Part shown: positions 8,451-16,421 of the stretch, piece after piece
Layout of the letters: the number at the start of each line of letters is the position of its first letter
Position numbering within the stretch: position 1 is the first letter of the stretch
NCBI GenBank assembly: GCA_045580875.1
Contig: JAZNOP010000001.1
Coordinates: forward strand, 3,541-67,540
From: SIG598 sp045580875
Lineage (GTDB): Bacteria > Bacillota > Clostridia > Oscillospirales > Acutalibacteraceae
DNA length: 64,000 nt
Direction of reading: 5' to 3'
The notes under the pieces: model-generated
The model's input: only the letters and a program-made list of their open reading frames with translations
What the model was told of the DNA's origin: nothing
The model's database searches: none
Translations under genes and position numbers: made by a program

Positions 8451-10188
8451 CCTGAGCACCTCCTTTTGTCTGGGAGGTATAGACCTCGCGGTAAATCTCG
8501 CTGGTTTCAAGCAGCTGCTCATGTGTGCCGAAGGCTGCAACAGCGCCGTTTTCCATTACGATTATCTTGTCTGCATCCTGCACAGAGGCAATTCTCTGCG
8601 CAATGATGAACTTGGTTGTGTCGGGTATCTCTTCGCGGAAAGCCTTGCGGATAAGCGCATCGGTTGCAGTATCGACCGCGCTGGTGGAATCGTCAAGAAT
8701 AAGAATCTTCGGCTTCTTGAGCAGAGCGCGGGCTATGCAGAGTCTCTGCTTCTGTCCGCCGGATACATTCGCACCGCCCTGCTCGATGTATGTATCGTAG
8801 CCATCGGGGAAGCTGCGGATAAATCCGTCAGCCTGTGCAAGCTCACAGGCGTGGATAAGCTGCTCATCGGTTGCATCGGGATCGCCCCAGCGGAGGTTTT
8901 CCTTGATTGTGCCGGAGAAGAGAACATTCTTCTGAAGCACCATCGCAACCTCATTGCGCAGGGTCTCAAGGTCGTATTCACGTACATCTCTTCCGCCGAC
9001 CATGACCGAACCGCCCGTTACATCATAAAGACGGGGGATCATCTGAACAAGGGTGGACTTTGCACTGCCGGTGCCGCCGATTATGCCTATTGTCTCACCT
9101 GATTTTATCTCAAGGTCGATATCCTTGAGACAGAGACGTTCTTCGTCGTCAACATAGCTGAAATTGACGTCCTTGAAAACAACCAAGCCGTCCTTGACCT
9201 CATATACGGGATTCTCTCCGTTTGTAAGGTTGCTCTTCTCGTCGAGCACCTCCACGATACGCTCTGCAGATGCGCGGGAGATGGTCAGCATCACGACTAT
9301 CATCGAGAGCATCATGAGGCTCATGAGTATCTGCATGGTGTAGGTTATCATGCTCATAAGCTCACCGGTGGTCATCTCTTCTGCAATAATGTTCTTTGCG
9401 CCTACCCACGCAATCAGCAGCATACAGGTATATACGCAGAAAAGCATCAGCGGAGAGTTGAGTGCGATGATATTCTCAGCCTTTGTGAAGTCAGCGAATA
9501 TCCTCTGTGACACCTCGTTGAACTTGTTCTCCTCGTAATCCTCGCGGACAAAAGACTTGACAACTCTCATTCCGCGCAGGTTTTCCTGAACGACACGGTT
9601 GAGCTTATCAAAAATCTTGAAAGCCTGACGGAAAATCTTATGAACACTCGACATTATAAGATACAGACCGCCTGCGAGAATAGGTACGATAAGCAGGAAA
9701 ATCAGCGACATCTTCGGGTGAATGCGGAAGGACATGATAACCGCCATGATTATCATTACCGGACCTCTGACCGCAGTTCTGATTATCATCTGATACGAAT
9801 TCTGCACATTTGTGACGTCAGTAGTCAGGCGGGTGACAAGGCTCGCTGTGGAGAACTTGTCAATATTGCTGAATGCAAAATCCTGCAGGTTATAATACAT
9901 ATCATGGCGCAGATTTTTGCCGAAGCCGCAGGAGGAGACAGCCGCATATCTACCGCTGAGCACACCGAAAGCAAGCGAAGCAAGTGCCATCAGCACGATT
10001 ATTCCGCCATAGATAAGTATCTTTCTGAGGTCACCGTCACCGCCGTTGCCTTCGATTCCCTTGTCGATAAGCTCTGCCATAAGCAACGGTATTATCGTCT
10101 CCATCAATACCTCGAAGGTGATGAACACCGCAGTCAGTATCGACGGAAGCTTATACTCACGTATACAGCCTGCCAATTTTTTTATCAT
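8443..10188 (-). CDS. ABC exporter subunit with degenerate ATPase site
   Basis: A 581-residue half-transporter with six predicted TM helices (to about residue 310) and a C-terminal NBD. Signature NVSGGQKQR is canonical. The catalytic Glu after Walker B is Asp (ILILDDSTSAVD), the switch His is Gln (IAQRIAS), and Walker A reads GGTGSAKST with Ala for a Gly. This is the pattern of the non-consensus half of heterodimeric exporters and fits the intact partner encoded next. Its ATG overlaps the marR stop (ATGA, 10185-10188), implying translational coupling. Confidence 0.9.
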   Translation of the reverse strand: MIKKLAGCIREYKLPSILTAVFITFEVLMETIIPLLMAELIDKGIEGNGGDGDLRKILIYGGIIVLMALASLAFGVLSGRYAAVSSCGFGKNLRHDMYYNLQDFAFSNIDKFSTASLVTRLTTDVTNVQNSYQMIIRTAVRGPVMIIMAVIMSFRIHPKMSLIFLLIVPILAGGLYLIMSSVHKIFRQAFKIFDKLNRVVQENLRGMRVVKSFVREDYEENKFNEVSQRIFADFTKAENIIALNSPLMLFCVYTCMLLIAWVGAKNIIAEEMTTGELMSMITYTMQILMSLMMLSMIVVMLTISRASAERIVEVLDEKSNLTNGENPVYEVKDGLVVFKDVNFSYVDDEERLCLKDIDLEIKSGETIGIIGGTGSAKSTLVQMIPRLYDVTGGSVMVGGRDVREYDLETLRNEVAMVLQKNVLFSGTIKENLRWGDPDATDEQLIHACELAQADGFIRSFPDGYDTYIEQGGANVSGGQKQRLCIARALLKKPKILILDDSTSAVDTATDALIRKAFREEIPDTTKFIIAQRIASVQDADKIIVMENGAVAAFGTHEQLLETSEIYREVYTSQTKGGAQDE

Positions 10189-10667
10189 TCGAATTTACAG
10201 CCCCTTTCATTCTGGCATTCTTCATTATCCTGAGCGTTTATGCCGGCTGTCAGTTTGTCTGCAAGCGCAAAAAAAGTCTCCTGTTCCTCAGGAGTAAGAC
10301 AGCTCATCATTTCGCGTTCATTCTGCTCTATTGTCTGACGGATAGCCATGTGTGCCTCTCTCGCCTTTGGTGTGAGGCTAAGCTTTTTAAGTCTTGCATC
10401 ACGCGCTACAGGCTCACGCACAATCAGACCGTTTTTCTCCATCAGCTGGAGTATACCTGTTACGGTGGAGCGGCGCACTCCCATCTGCGCCTCAATGTCA
10501 CGCTGGAATATCTCCTCTCCCTCATGGTCGGCAAGATATGCTATCACCCAGCCATGGGTACGGGTGGTCACACAGGGTACGCAGCGACTGATGCGCTCAT
10601 CGATGCGGCGCTTCATCGCATTTCCCAGAGTACAGACCGTAAAGCCCAGCGAGCGCTTCTTTTCCAT
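10185..10667 (-). CDS. MarR-family transcriptional regulator
   Basis: A 160-residue winged-helix repressor-like protein. The recognition helix region is MGVRRSTVTGILQLMEKNG, and the wing is IVREPVARDARLKKLSLTPK, both typical of MarR. It heads a leftward operon with the two ABC exporter genes (ATGA overlap), so it probably controls the exporter in response to a ligand. The ATG at 10667 follows AGAGGTGAG. A perfect inverted repeat overlapping the start of transcription (10684-10699) supports autorepression. Confidence 0.92.
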   Translation of the reverse strand: MEKKRSLGFTVCTLGNAMKRRIDERISRCVPCVTTRTHGWVIAYLADHEGEEIFQRDIEAQMGVRRSTVTGILQLMEKNGLIVREPVARDARLKKLSLTPKAREAHMAIRQTIEQNEREMMSCLTPEEQETFFALADKLTAGINAQDNEECQNERGCKFE

Positions 10668-10683
10668 GCACTCACCTCTGATT

Positions 10684-10727
10684 TGTTAGGATACTAACAT
10701 TATACATCTGGGCATAAGTAAAGTCAA
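10684..10727 (-). promoter_or_regulatory. marR operon promoter with overlapping operator
   Basis: On the minus strand, TTGACT (10722-10727) and TATAAT (10699-10704) have a 17-base spacer. TGTTAG-GATA-CTAACA (10684-10699) is a perfect inverted repeat that abuts the -10 box and covers the expected start of transcription. This is a textbook position for a MarR operator. Confidence 0.82.
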
Positions 10728-10847
10728 CAAAACGCACTGACGAAAGTGCTTCCCCATTCATTTTGAGATATGTGCATAACGTCAATCTTTATGAAAATTG
10801 TGTGTTGCTTATATGGCAATATTCTTCGTTATCGTTTAATAGCAGTC

Positions 10848-10875
10848 TTGATTTTTTAATATATTGGTATATAAT
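10848..10875 (+). promoter_or_regulatory. htpG promoter
   Basis: TTGATT (10848-10853) and TATAAT (10870-10875) with a 16-base spacer lie 78 bases upstream of htpG. No CIRCE or CtsR-like heat-shock operator was noticed between 10728 and 10952. Confidence 0.65.
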
Positions 10876-10952
10876 ATATAATGTAGTAGATTGCGCCATT
10901 GACTCTTTATGTTGTATTTTTACTGCTCAGAATTTATTTGGAGTGTGATTTT

Positions 10953-12842
10953 ATGCGTAAAAAGGCATTCAAAGCCGAATCCAAACGCCTGCTTGAGCTG
11001 ATGATCAATTCCATCTATACTCACAAGGAAATCTTCCTGCGTGAGCTTATCTCCAACGCAAGCGACGCTATTGACAAGCTTTATTACCGCACCCTGACAG
11101 ACGGTATATCCGGTCTTGCACGTGAGGATTTTGCCATCTGCCTGAAGGTTGACAGAGATGCACGTACGCTGACAATCAGTGACAACGGCATCGGCATGAC
11201 CGCTGAGGAGCTCGAGCGCAACCTCGGCACAATTGCTCAGAGCGGCTCGGGCAAATTCAAGGCTGACCTCGATGATGAGGCAAGCGAGGAAATCGACGTT
11301 ATCGGTCAGTTTGGTGTCGGCTTCTATTCCGCCTTCATGGTTGCTGAGAGCATTACCGTTATCACAAAGGCATACGGCTCTGATGAAGCCAACAGATGGG
11401 TATCCTCCGGCGTTGACGGCTACATCATCGAGCCCTGCGAAAAGGAAACCCACGGCTCTGAGATAATTCTCACCCTCAAGCCGAATACCGACGATGAGGA
11501 TTACGACCGCTTCCTTGAGCAGTACGAGATACAGCAGCTTGTACGCAAGTATTCTGATTATATACGATATCCGATTATGATGGATATCGAGAAGAACCGT
11601 CCCATCGAGGGCAGCGACGGTGAATACGAAAACTACGTAGAGACCGACACCCTCAACAGCATGATCCCTATCTGGAAGCGCAGCAAGAGCGAGCTTACCG
11701 ATGAGGATTACAACAATTTCTACAAGGACAAGTTCTTCGACTTCAAGGATCCGCTTAAGGTGATCAACATTGCCACCGAAGGCAGCGCAACCTTCAACGC
11801 TCTGCTTTTCATTCCGGCAGAAACTCCCTACAACTTCTATTCACGCGAATATGAAAAGGGTCTCAAGCTTTATGCAAGCGGCGTACTCATCACTGACAAC
11901 TGTCAGGAACTTCTGCCCGACTGCTTCAGCTTTGTCAAGGGTCTTGTTGATTCTCAGGACCTTTCGCTCAACATCTCACGTGAGATGCTGCAGCACGACC
12001 GTCAGCTCAAGCTGATGGCAGGCCGAATTGAGAAGCGTGTCAAGAGCGAGCTCAAGTCCATGCTGGAAAATGACCGTGAGAAGTACACCGAATTCTTCAA
12101 GCACTTCGGTCTTCAGCTCAAGTACGGCATTTACAGCAGCTACGGTCAGCAGCGTGATCTGCTGGGCGATCTGCTCATGTACCGCACCTCTGCTGATGAC
12201 GGCATGACAACTCTCTCTGAGTATGTCGGCAGAATGCGTGAAAATCAGAAGTACATCTACTATGCTGCAGGTGACAGCGTGGAGCGTCTTGCAAAGCTTC
12301 CTCAGACCGAGCGCATTCTCGACCTCGGTTACGAGATTCTTTACATGACTGACGACGTTGATGAGTTTGCACTGCGTATGCTCTACAACTGGGAGGACAA
12401 GGAATTCCGCTCGGTATCCGGCGGCGATCTCGGTCTTGACGATGAGCAGAGCAAGGAAGCTGCCGAACAGCAGGAGCAGCACAAGGACATGATGGAAAGC
12501 CTTTGTGAATGCCTTGGCGGCAAGGTCAAGAAGGTTGTTGCATCAAAGCGACTCAAGAGCCACCCGGTATGTCTTACCACCGAGGGTGCCATCTCTCTTG
12601 AGATGGAGCGTGTACTCAGCGCCGCTCCGGGCGAGAACAACGCCATGCGCGCAGAGCGTGTGCTTGAGATAAATGTCTCTCACCCGATTTTCGCAAAGCT
12701 GACTGCACTGCACGGCTCTGACAAGGACAAGCTTGCCTCCTATGCACAGCTTCTCTACGGACAGGCTCTGCTTATTGAAGGTATGCCGCTCGACGATCCT
12801 ATGGCATTCTCCGAGGCAATGAGCATGATAATGGCAGAATAA
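10953..12842 (+). CDS. htpG: molecular chaperone HtpG (Hsp90)
   Basis: A 629-residue cytosolic ATP-dependent chaperone dimer. The GHKL ATPase motifs are clear: IFLRELISNASDAIDKL (ATP-binding Asn), DNGIGM and GQFGVGFYSAF. Middle-domain motifs (SREYEKGLKLYASGVLI, LNISREMLQ) and a C-terminal dimerisation domain follow. The length matches bacterial HtpG. The ATG at 10953 follows TTTGGAG; an in-frame upstream TTA-rich extension to 10899 overlaps the promoter region and is rejected. The gene stands alone. Confidence 0.97.
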   Translation: MRKKAFKAESKRLLELMINSIYTHKEIFLRELISNASDAIDKLYYRTLTDGISGLAREDFAICLKVDRDARTLTISDNGIGMTAEELERNLGTIAQSGSGKFKADLDDEASEEIDVIGQFGVGFYSAFMVAESITVITKAYGSDEANRWVSSGVDGYIIEPCEKETHGSEIILTLKPNTDDEDYDRFLEQYEIQQLVRKYSDYIRYPIMMDIEKNRPIEGSDGEYENYVETDTLNSMIPIWKRSKSELTDEDYNNFYKDKFFDFKDPLKVINIATEGSATFNALLFIPAETPYNFYSREYEKGLKLYASGVLITDNCQELLPDCFSFVKGLVDSQDLSLNISREMLQHDRQLKLMAGRIEKRVKSELKSMLENDREKYTEFFKHFGLQLKYGIYSSYGQQRDLLGDLLMYRTSADDGMTTLSEYVGRMRENQKYIYYAAGDSVERLAKLPQTERILDLGYEILYMTDDVDEFALRMLYNWEDKEFRSVSGGDLGLDDEQSKEAAEQQEQHKDMMESLCECLGGKVKKVVASKRLKSHPVCLTTEGAISLEMERVLSAAPGENNAMRAERVLEINVSHPIFAKLTALHGSDKDKLASYAQLLYGQALLIEGMPLDDPMAFSEAMSMIMAE

Positions 12843-13023
12843 TATCTGCCTGTAAATCTCCGCATTGTCCATCTTTCAGGCGTTAATTACAGTTGTATTT
12901 ATATATTAAACATTTATAATTAATTATGGCGGTACTCTCTGATATCGCCGGGGGTAAAATCATAAGGATCAGGGTTTCTCATCTGATGAAGCCCTGTCAA
13001 ATAAAAAAGATTGGAGCTAAGTT

Positions 13024-14190
13024 ATGGAAATTCTTTACGAAAACCTGCTGCAGGTCACATGGCAGCACGCTGTCATGTGGGTCATCGGCGGTATCCTGAT
13101 CTTCCTTGCAATCAAGAAGAACATGGAGCCGACACTTCTTCTCCCTCTTGGTTTTGGTACAATCATTGCAAACATTCCCAATGCAGACGCTGTTTCTGAG
13201 GTCATTGGTCACGAGGGCTCCATGGTCACCCTCTTCAACGCCGGTATTTCCAACGAGCTTTTCCCGCTTATTCTTTTCATAGGTATCGGTGCCATGATCG
13301 ACTTCGGTCCGGTACTTACCAACCCTAAGCTGATGCTTTTCGGCGCAGCTGCACAGTTCGGTATTTTCTTCACCTTCGGTCTTGCATCCATGTTCTTCGA
13401 TGCAAAGGACGCAGCCTCCATCGCTATCATCGGTGCTGCTGACGGTCCTACCTCCATCGTTGTTGCACAGACCCTCGGTTCCAAATATCTCGGCGCCATC
13501 ATGGTCGCGGCTTATTCCTACATGGCTCTGGTTCCCATTATCCAGCCGCCTATCATCAAGCTGCTCACCACCCGCAAGGAGCGCCTTATCCGCATGCCCT
13601 ATGAGCCCAAAAATGTAACCAGGCTCACCCGTATTCTCTTCCCGATCATCATCACCATGATCGCAGCACTGGTTGCTCCTTCTGCTGCTTCCCTGATCGG
13701 CTTCCTTATGTTCGGTAACCTTATCCGTGAGTGCGGCGTTCTCAACTCTCTCTCTGAAACTGCACAGAACACCCTCGCAAACCTTGTTACAATATTCCTT
13801 GGCTTCACCATCGCATGCCAGATGCAGGCTGAGAAGTTCCTCTCCCTCTCCACCCTTCTCATTCTCGGTCTCGGTCTCGTCGCATTCATCGTCGACACCG
13901 CCGGCGGCGTTCTCTTTGCCAAGTTCCTCAACATCTTCCTCAAGACCAAGATCAACCCGATGATCGGTGCTGCAGGTATCTCTGCTTTCCCGATGTCCGG
14001 TCGTATCGTCCACAAGATGGGTCTTGCTGAGGACAGCCAGAACTTCCTGCTGATGCACTCCATCGGTGTAAACGTCTCCGGTCAGATCGCTTCGGTTATC
14101 GCCGGTGGTCTCATTCTCAGTCTCCAGGGTGAAAAGATTGAAGCTCTTCAGGCTCTCTTCGACACCGTTTTCACCGGTTTTGCCCGCTGA
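13024..14190 (+). CDS. Na+-translocating decarboxylase beta subunit (OadB/GcdB/MmdB family)
   Basis: A 388-residue polytopic membrane protein, the sodium-channel and decarboxylation subunit of biotin-dependent decarboxylases. Family motifs are NAGISNELFPLILFIGIGAMIDFGP, the acidic-loop segment GAADGPTSIVVAQTL (with the conserved Asp), and a C-terminal HKMGLAEDSQNFLLMHSIGVNVSGQ, each quoted in part. The ATG follows TTGGAGCTAAG. A small gamma-like gene follows; no alpha (carboxyltransferase) or biotin carrier gene is in the window. The substrate (oxaloacetate, methylmalonyl-CoA or glutaconyl-CoA) cannot be told from this subunit. Confidence 0.9.
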   Translation: MEILYENLLQVTWQHAVMWVIGGILIFLAIKKNMEPTLLLPLGFGTIIANIPNADAVSEVIGHEGSMVTLFNAGISNELFPLILFIGIGAMIDFGPVLTNPKLMLFGAAAQFGIFFTFGLASMFFDAKDAASIAIIGAADGPTSIVVAQTLGSKYLGAIMVAAYSYMALVPIIQPPIIKLLTTRKERLIRMPYEPKNVTRLTRILFPIIITMIAALVAPSAASLIGFLMFGNLIRECGVLNSLSETAQNTLANLVTIFLGFTIACQMQAEKFLSLSTLLILGLGLVAFIVDTAGGVLFAKFLNIFLKTKINPMIGAAGISAFPMSGRIVHKMGLAEDSQNFLLMHSIGVNVSGQIASVIAGGLILSLQGEKIEALQALFDTVFTGFAR

Positions 14191-14235
14191 CATCCGCAGT
14201 TAATCTGACACCTACTATATTTCAGAAAAGGAGAT

Positions 14236-14265
14236 ATGCGCTCCATTGGAGCCATTGGTGAATAA
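14236..14265 (+). other. nine-codon mini-ORF before the gamma-like gene
   Basis: AAAAGGAGAT precedes an ATG at 14236 that opens a nine-residue frame (MRSIGAIGE) ending in TAA two bases before the next ATG (14268). The strong ribosome site belongs to this mini-ORF, so the downstream gene may be translated by reinitiation. Confidence 0.4.
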
Positions 14266-14267
14266 TT

Positions 14268-14513
14268 ATGTTTTTCAATCTTTTTAATGCCGCTTCAAAC
14301 TCCGACCTTCTCAGTTCAGCTGTTTCCGGCAGCGATGCTGAGCAGGCAATTGATCTCGGATTCAAGTTTGAGCCGGACAACTTCCTTCAGGCGCTGCCGA
14401 CTATCGGTGTTTTCATGCTTTCCATCTTTGTTGTTATGGCACTGATAATCATCGTTACCGCTCTCATCAACAAGATCGGCAACGGCAAGCCCAAGGCTGA
14501 CGACGCTCAGTAA
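14268..14513 (+). CDS. small membrane protein, likely decarboxylase gamma subunit (OadG-like)
   Basis: An 81-residue protein with one strong membrane segment (FMLSIFVVMALIIIVTALI, about residues 48-66) preceded by an acidic N-terminal region and followed by a Lys/Asp-rich tail. Size, single TM helix and position after a beta-subunit gene match the gamma subunit that anchors biotin-dependent Na+ decarboxylases. Sequence conservation in gamma subunits is weak, so this rests largely on context. Its own ribosome site is poor (GGTGA), and a strong one drives the mini-ORF just upstream. Confidence 0.65.
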   Translation: MFFNLFNAASNSDLLSSAVSGSDAEQAIDLGFKFEPDNFLQALPTIGVFMLSIFVVMALIIIVTALINKIGNGKPKADDAQ

Positions 14514-14532
14514 TTTCCCATAACTGATCAAA

Positions 14533-14576
14533 ACAAAAGCGCTGACAGGGATAACTCTCTGCCGGCGCTTTTTGTA
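14533..14576 (+). terminator. intrinsic terminator after the decarboxylase genes
   Basis: AAGCGC...GACAG and CTGCCGGCGCTT form a stem followed by TTTTTG. It separates these genes from the convergent serine hydrolase gene. Confidence 0.75.
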
Positions 14577-14590
14577 TTTATCATTGTATT

Positions 14591-16183
14591 TTATTCTGCA
14601 TTTTTCATAATTCTGCCTGTCAGCGGAATTCGCGACCTCTCCAGCACACGGGCAAAACGTTCTGACACCGGTCTGGTGATGCTTGTCAGCCCTATTACCA
14701 TTTTCAGCGAATCATTTATAGATGGATCCTCCTCAAACGTACAGGTAACTATATCATCTGAAAAGCGGAACATCGCACACAGCATATGCGGTGTCTGAAT
14801 CAGGCGGATATTGATCTGAAGTGTATCTGCTGCTGTCCACGCAGCATACACCTTGACCGGTATATTCCGATTTCCGATGCACAGCAGATCATCTGTATAC
14901 TCTCCGTCAAAGGTAAAGCAAAGTCTGTGATCACTGCCGTCCTCATGCCATGTCATATATGAACTGTCGTCACCGAAATCAAAACGCAGTTCATCTATTC
15001 CCATCATGGGCATATCGTAGAGATAACGCACCGCAAGCGGCACCATAGAGGAAATATTGCGCGGAAAAGTAAACACCATGCCACTGTACTGCTGCTCAGC
15101 TGTACGGCTTCTCAGCACCGCCTGAGGCACCGGTGTTGCCAATTGCTCACACCGCTGACACAGCTCGTCATAATCGGCACCCGGGCGTGAACCCTCCGGA
15201 ATTGAATCTATACAGCTCACTATTGTATCCCATAGCAGGTCGAATATCTTCATCTGCTCTGCCACGCTGGCTGTTGTAACGATGACAACGTCCTTCTCCG
15301 GCATTATAATCCCATACTGACCCATCATTCCGTCTGCTCTGCAGGACACTCCGTCAGAATTGAGCCAGAACTGAAACCCGTATCCCGCACGGTTCTGCTC
15401 ATGAGAAAACTTGTCGTCTGTATCCGTTGCTGTGTGCCGGCTGCACGCCTGAGAAACCCAGCCCTCCGGCAGTATTCTCCGTCCGCGCCACATTCCATCA
15501 TCAAGGTACAGCTGACACAGCTTTGCCATATCCTCTGTACGCAGCGACAATCCCCAGCCGCCGCACTCAATGCCGAGCGGACATTTATCCCACTCCGGAC
15601 GCTCTATCTCCAGCGGTTCAAACAGCCTCGGCATCAGATAGTCGACCAGACCGACTCCGGTCACTTTGCGGAGTATTGCCGAGAGCATATAAGTATTGAG
15701 GCTGTTGTATACGAATTTATCGCCCGGAAAGCTCATCAGCGGAGTATTCAGAAATCGCTGCACCCAATCGGAATGAAGCTGCATTGTCGCTTCGTTGAAC
15801 AATACCGCACCTGAGGTCATATTCAGAAGATGCCGCACTGTCATCGAATAAACGCGCGCATCTGCAGCATCACTGACACGGCGCGGAAAGAAGCTTGCCA
15901 CGCGGTCGTCAAGGCTCAGCAGCCCTTCGCTCAGTGCAAAGCCGACCGCCGTAGAGGTCACGCTCTTTCCGAATGAGTAAACGTGCTGCGGATACTCCGG
16001 CGCGTAGGGTTTCCACCAGCACTGCACAGCCGCCCTGCCATGGCGCAGAAGCATGAAGCTGTTAAGCCTGAGTCCAAGCTTTTCTGCCTGCTCAAGCATA
16101 TTGATTACCGAAGCAGATGTGATTCCAACCTCCTCCGGTGTTATCTTTTCAAAAAAGCTGCCCTTCATATATCTCTGCAGCAT
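14591..16183 (-). CDS. beta-lactamase-related serine hydrolase
   Basis: A 530-residue serine hydrolase of the class C beta-lactamase/penicillin-binding-like family. The nucleophile motif SxxK is SFGK (YSFGKSVTSTAVGFALSEG) and the tyrosine motif is VYNSLNTYMLSAIL. A long C-terminal part (from about residue 340) resembles the domain added in related esterase-like proteins. No signal peptide is evident, so it may be cytoplasmic. The ATG at 16183 is preceded by AGGGGGAAGG and preferred over an earlier in-frame ATG at 16201. Antibiotic resistance should not be inferred; most relatives are esterases or peptidases. Confidence 0.82.
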   Translation of the reverse strand: MLQRYMKGSFFEKITPEEVGITSASVINMLEQAEKLGLRLNSFMLLRHGRAAVQCWWKPYAPEYPQHVYSFGKSVTSTAVGFALSEGLLSLDDRVASFFPRRVSDAADARVYSMTVRHLLNMTSGAVLFNEATMQLHSDWVQRFLNTPLMSFPGDKFVYNSLNTYMLSAILRKVTGVGLVDYLMPRLFEPLEIERPEWDKCPLGIECGGWGLSLRTEDMAKLCQLYLDDGMWRGRRILPEGWVSQACSRHTATDTDDKFSHEQNRAGYGFQFWLNSDGVSCRADGMMGQYGIIMPEKDVVIVTTASVAEQMKIFDLLWDTIVSCIDSIPEGSRPGADYDELCQRCEQLATPVPQAVLRSRTAEQQYSGMVFTFPRNISSMVPLAVRYLYDMPMMGIDELRFDFGDDSSYMTWHEDGSDHRLCFTFDGEYTDDLLCIGNRNIPVKVYAAWTAADTLQINIRLIQTPHMLCAMFRFSDDIVTCTFEEDPSINDSLKMVIGLTSITRPVSERFARVLERSRIPLTGRIMKNAE

Positions 16184-16421
16184 AATTCCTTCCCCCTGCA
16201 TATAATCTTCCAGAAAAGCAAAAAATTCGTTAACACAGGTCTTTTGTATTGCCTGATATAAAATAATGGTTTATAATTAATAAATACTCATGCTATTATT
16301 TGCCGGTATATTCTTCCGTATCCTTAATTCACAAAAATTCTATAGCAGAATTATTAAACCAGCATTAATTCGGTGCTGTTCAGTTATTATACCGGAATGA
16401 TAAACGGAAAAAGGTGTTATT

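Noticed and set aside
12997..14193. 398-residue frame antisense to the decarboxylase beta gene
   Set aside because: Highly charged, Glu/Asp/Gly-rich shadow of a membrane protein, with no family motif.
14591..16183. Antibiotic-resistance beta-lactamase
   Set aside because: The SxxK and tyrosine motifs fit the wider serine-hydrolase family; length, missing signal peptide and extra C-terminal region do not support a true class C beta-lactamase.
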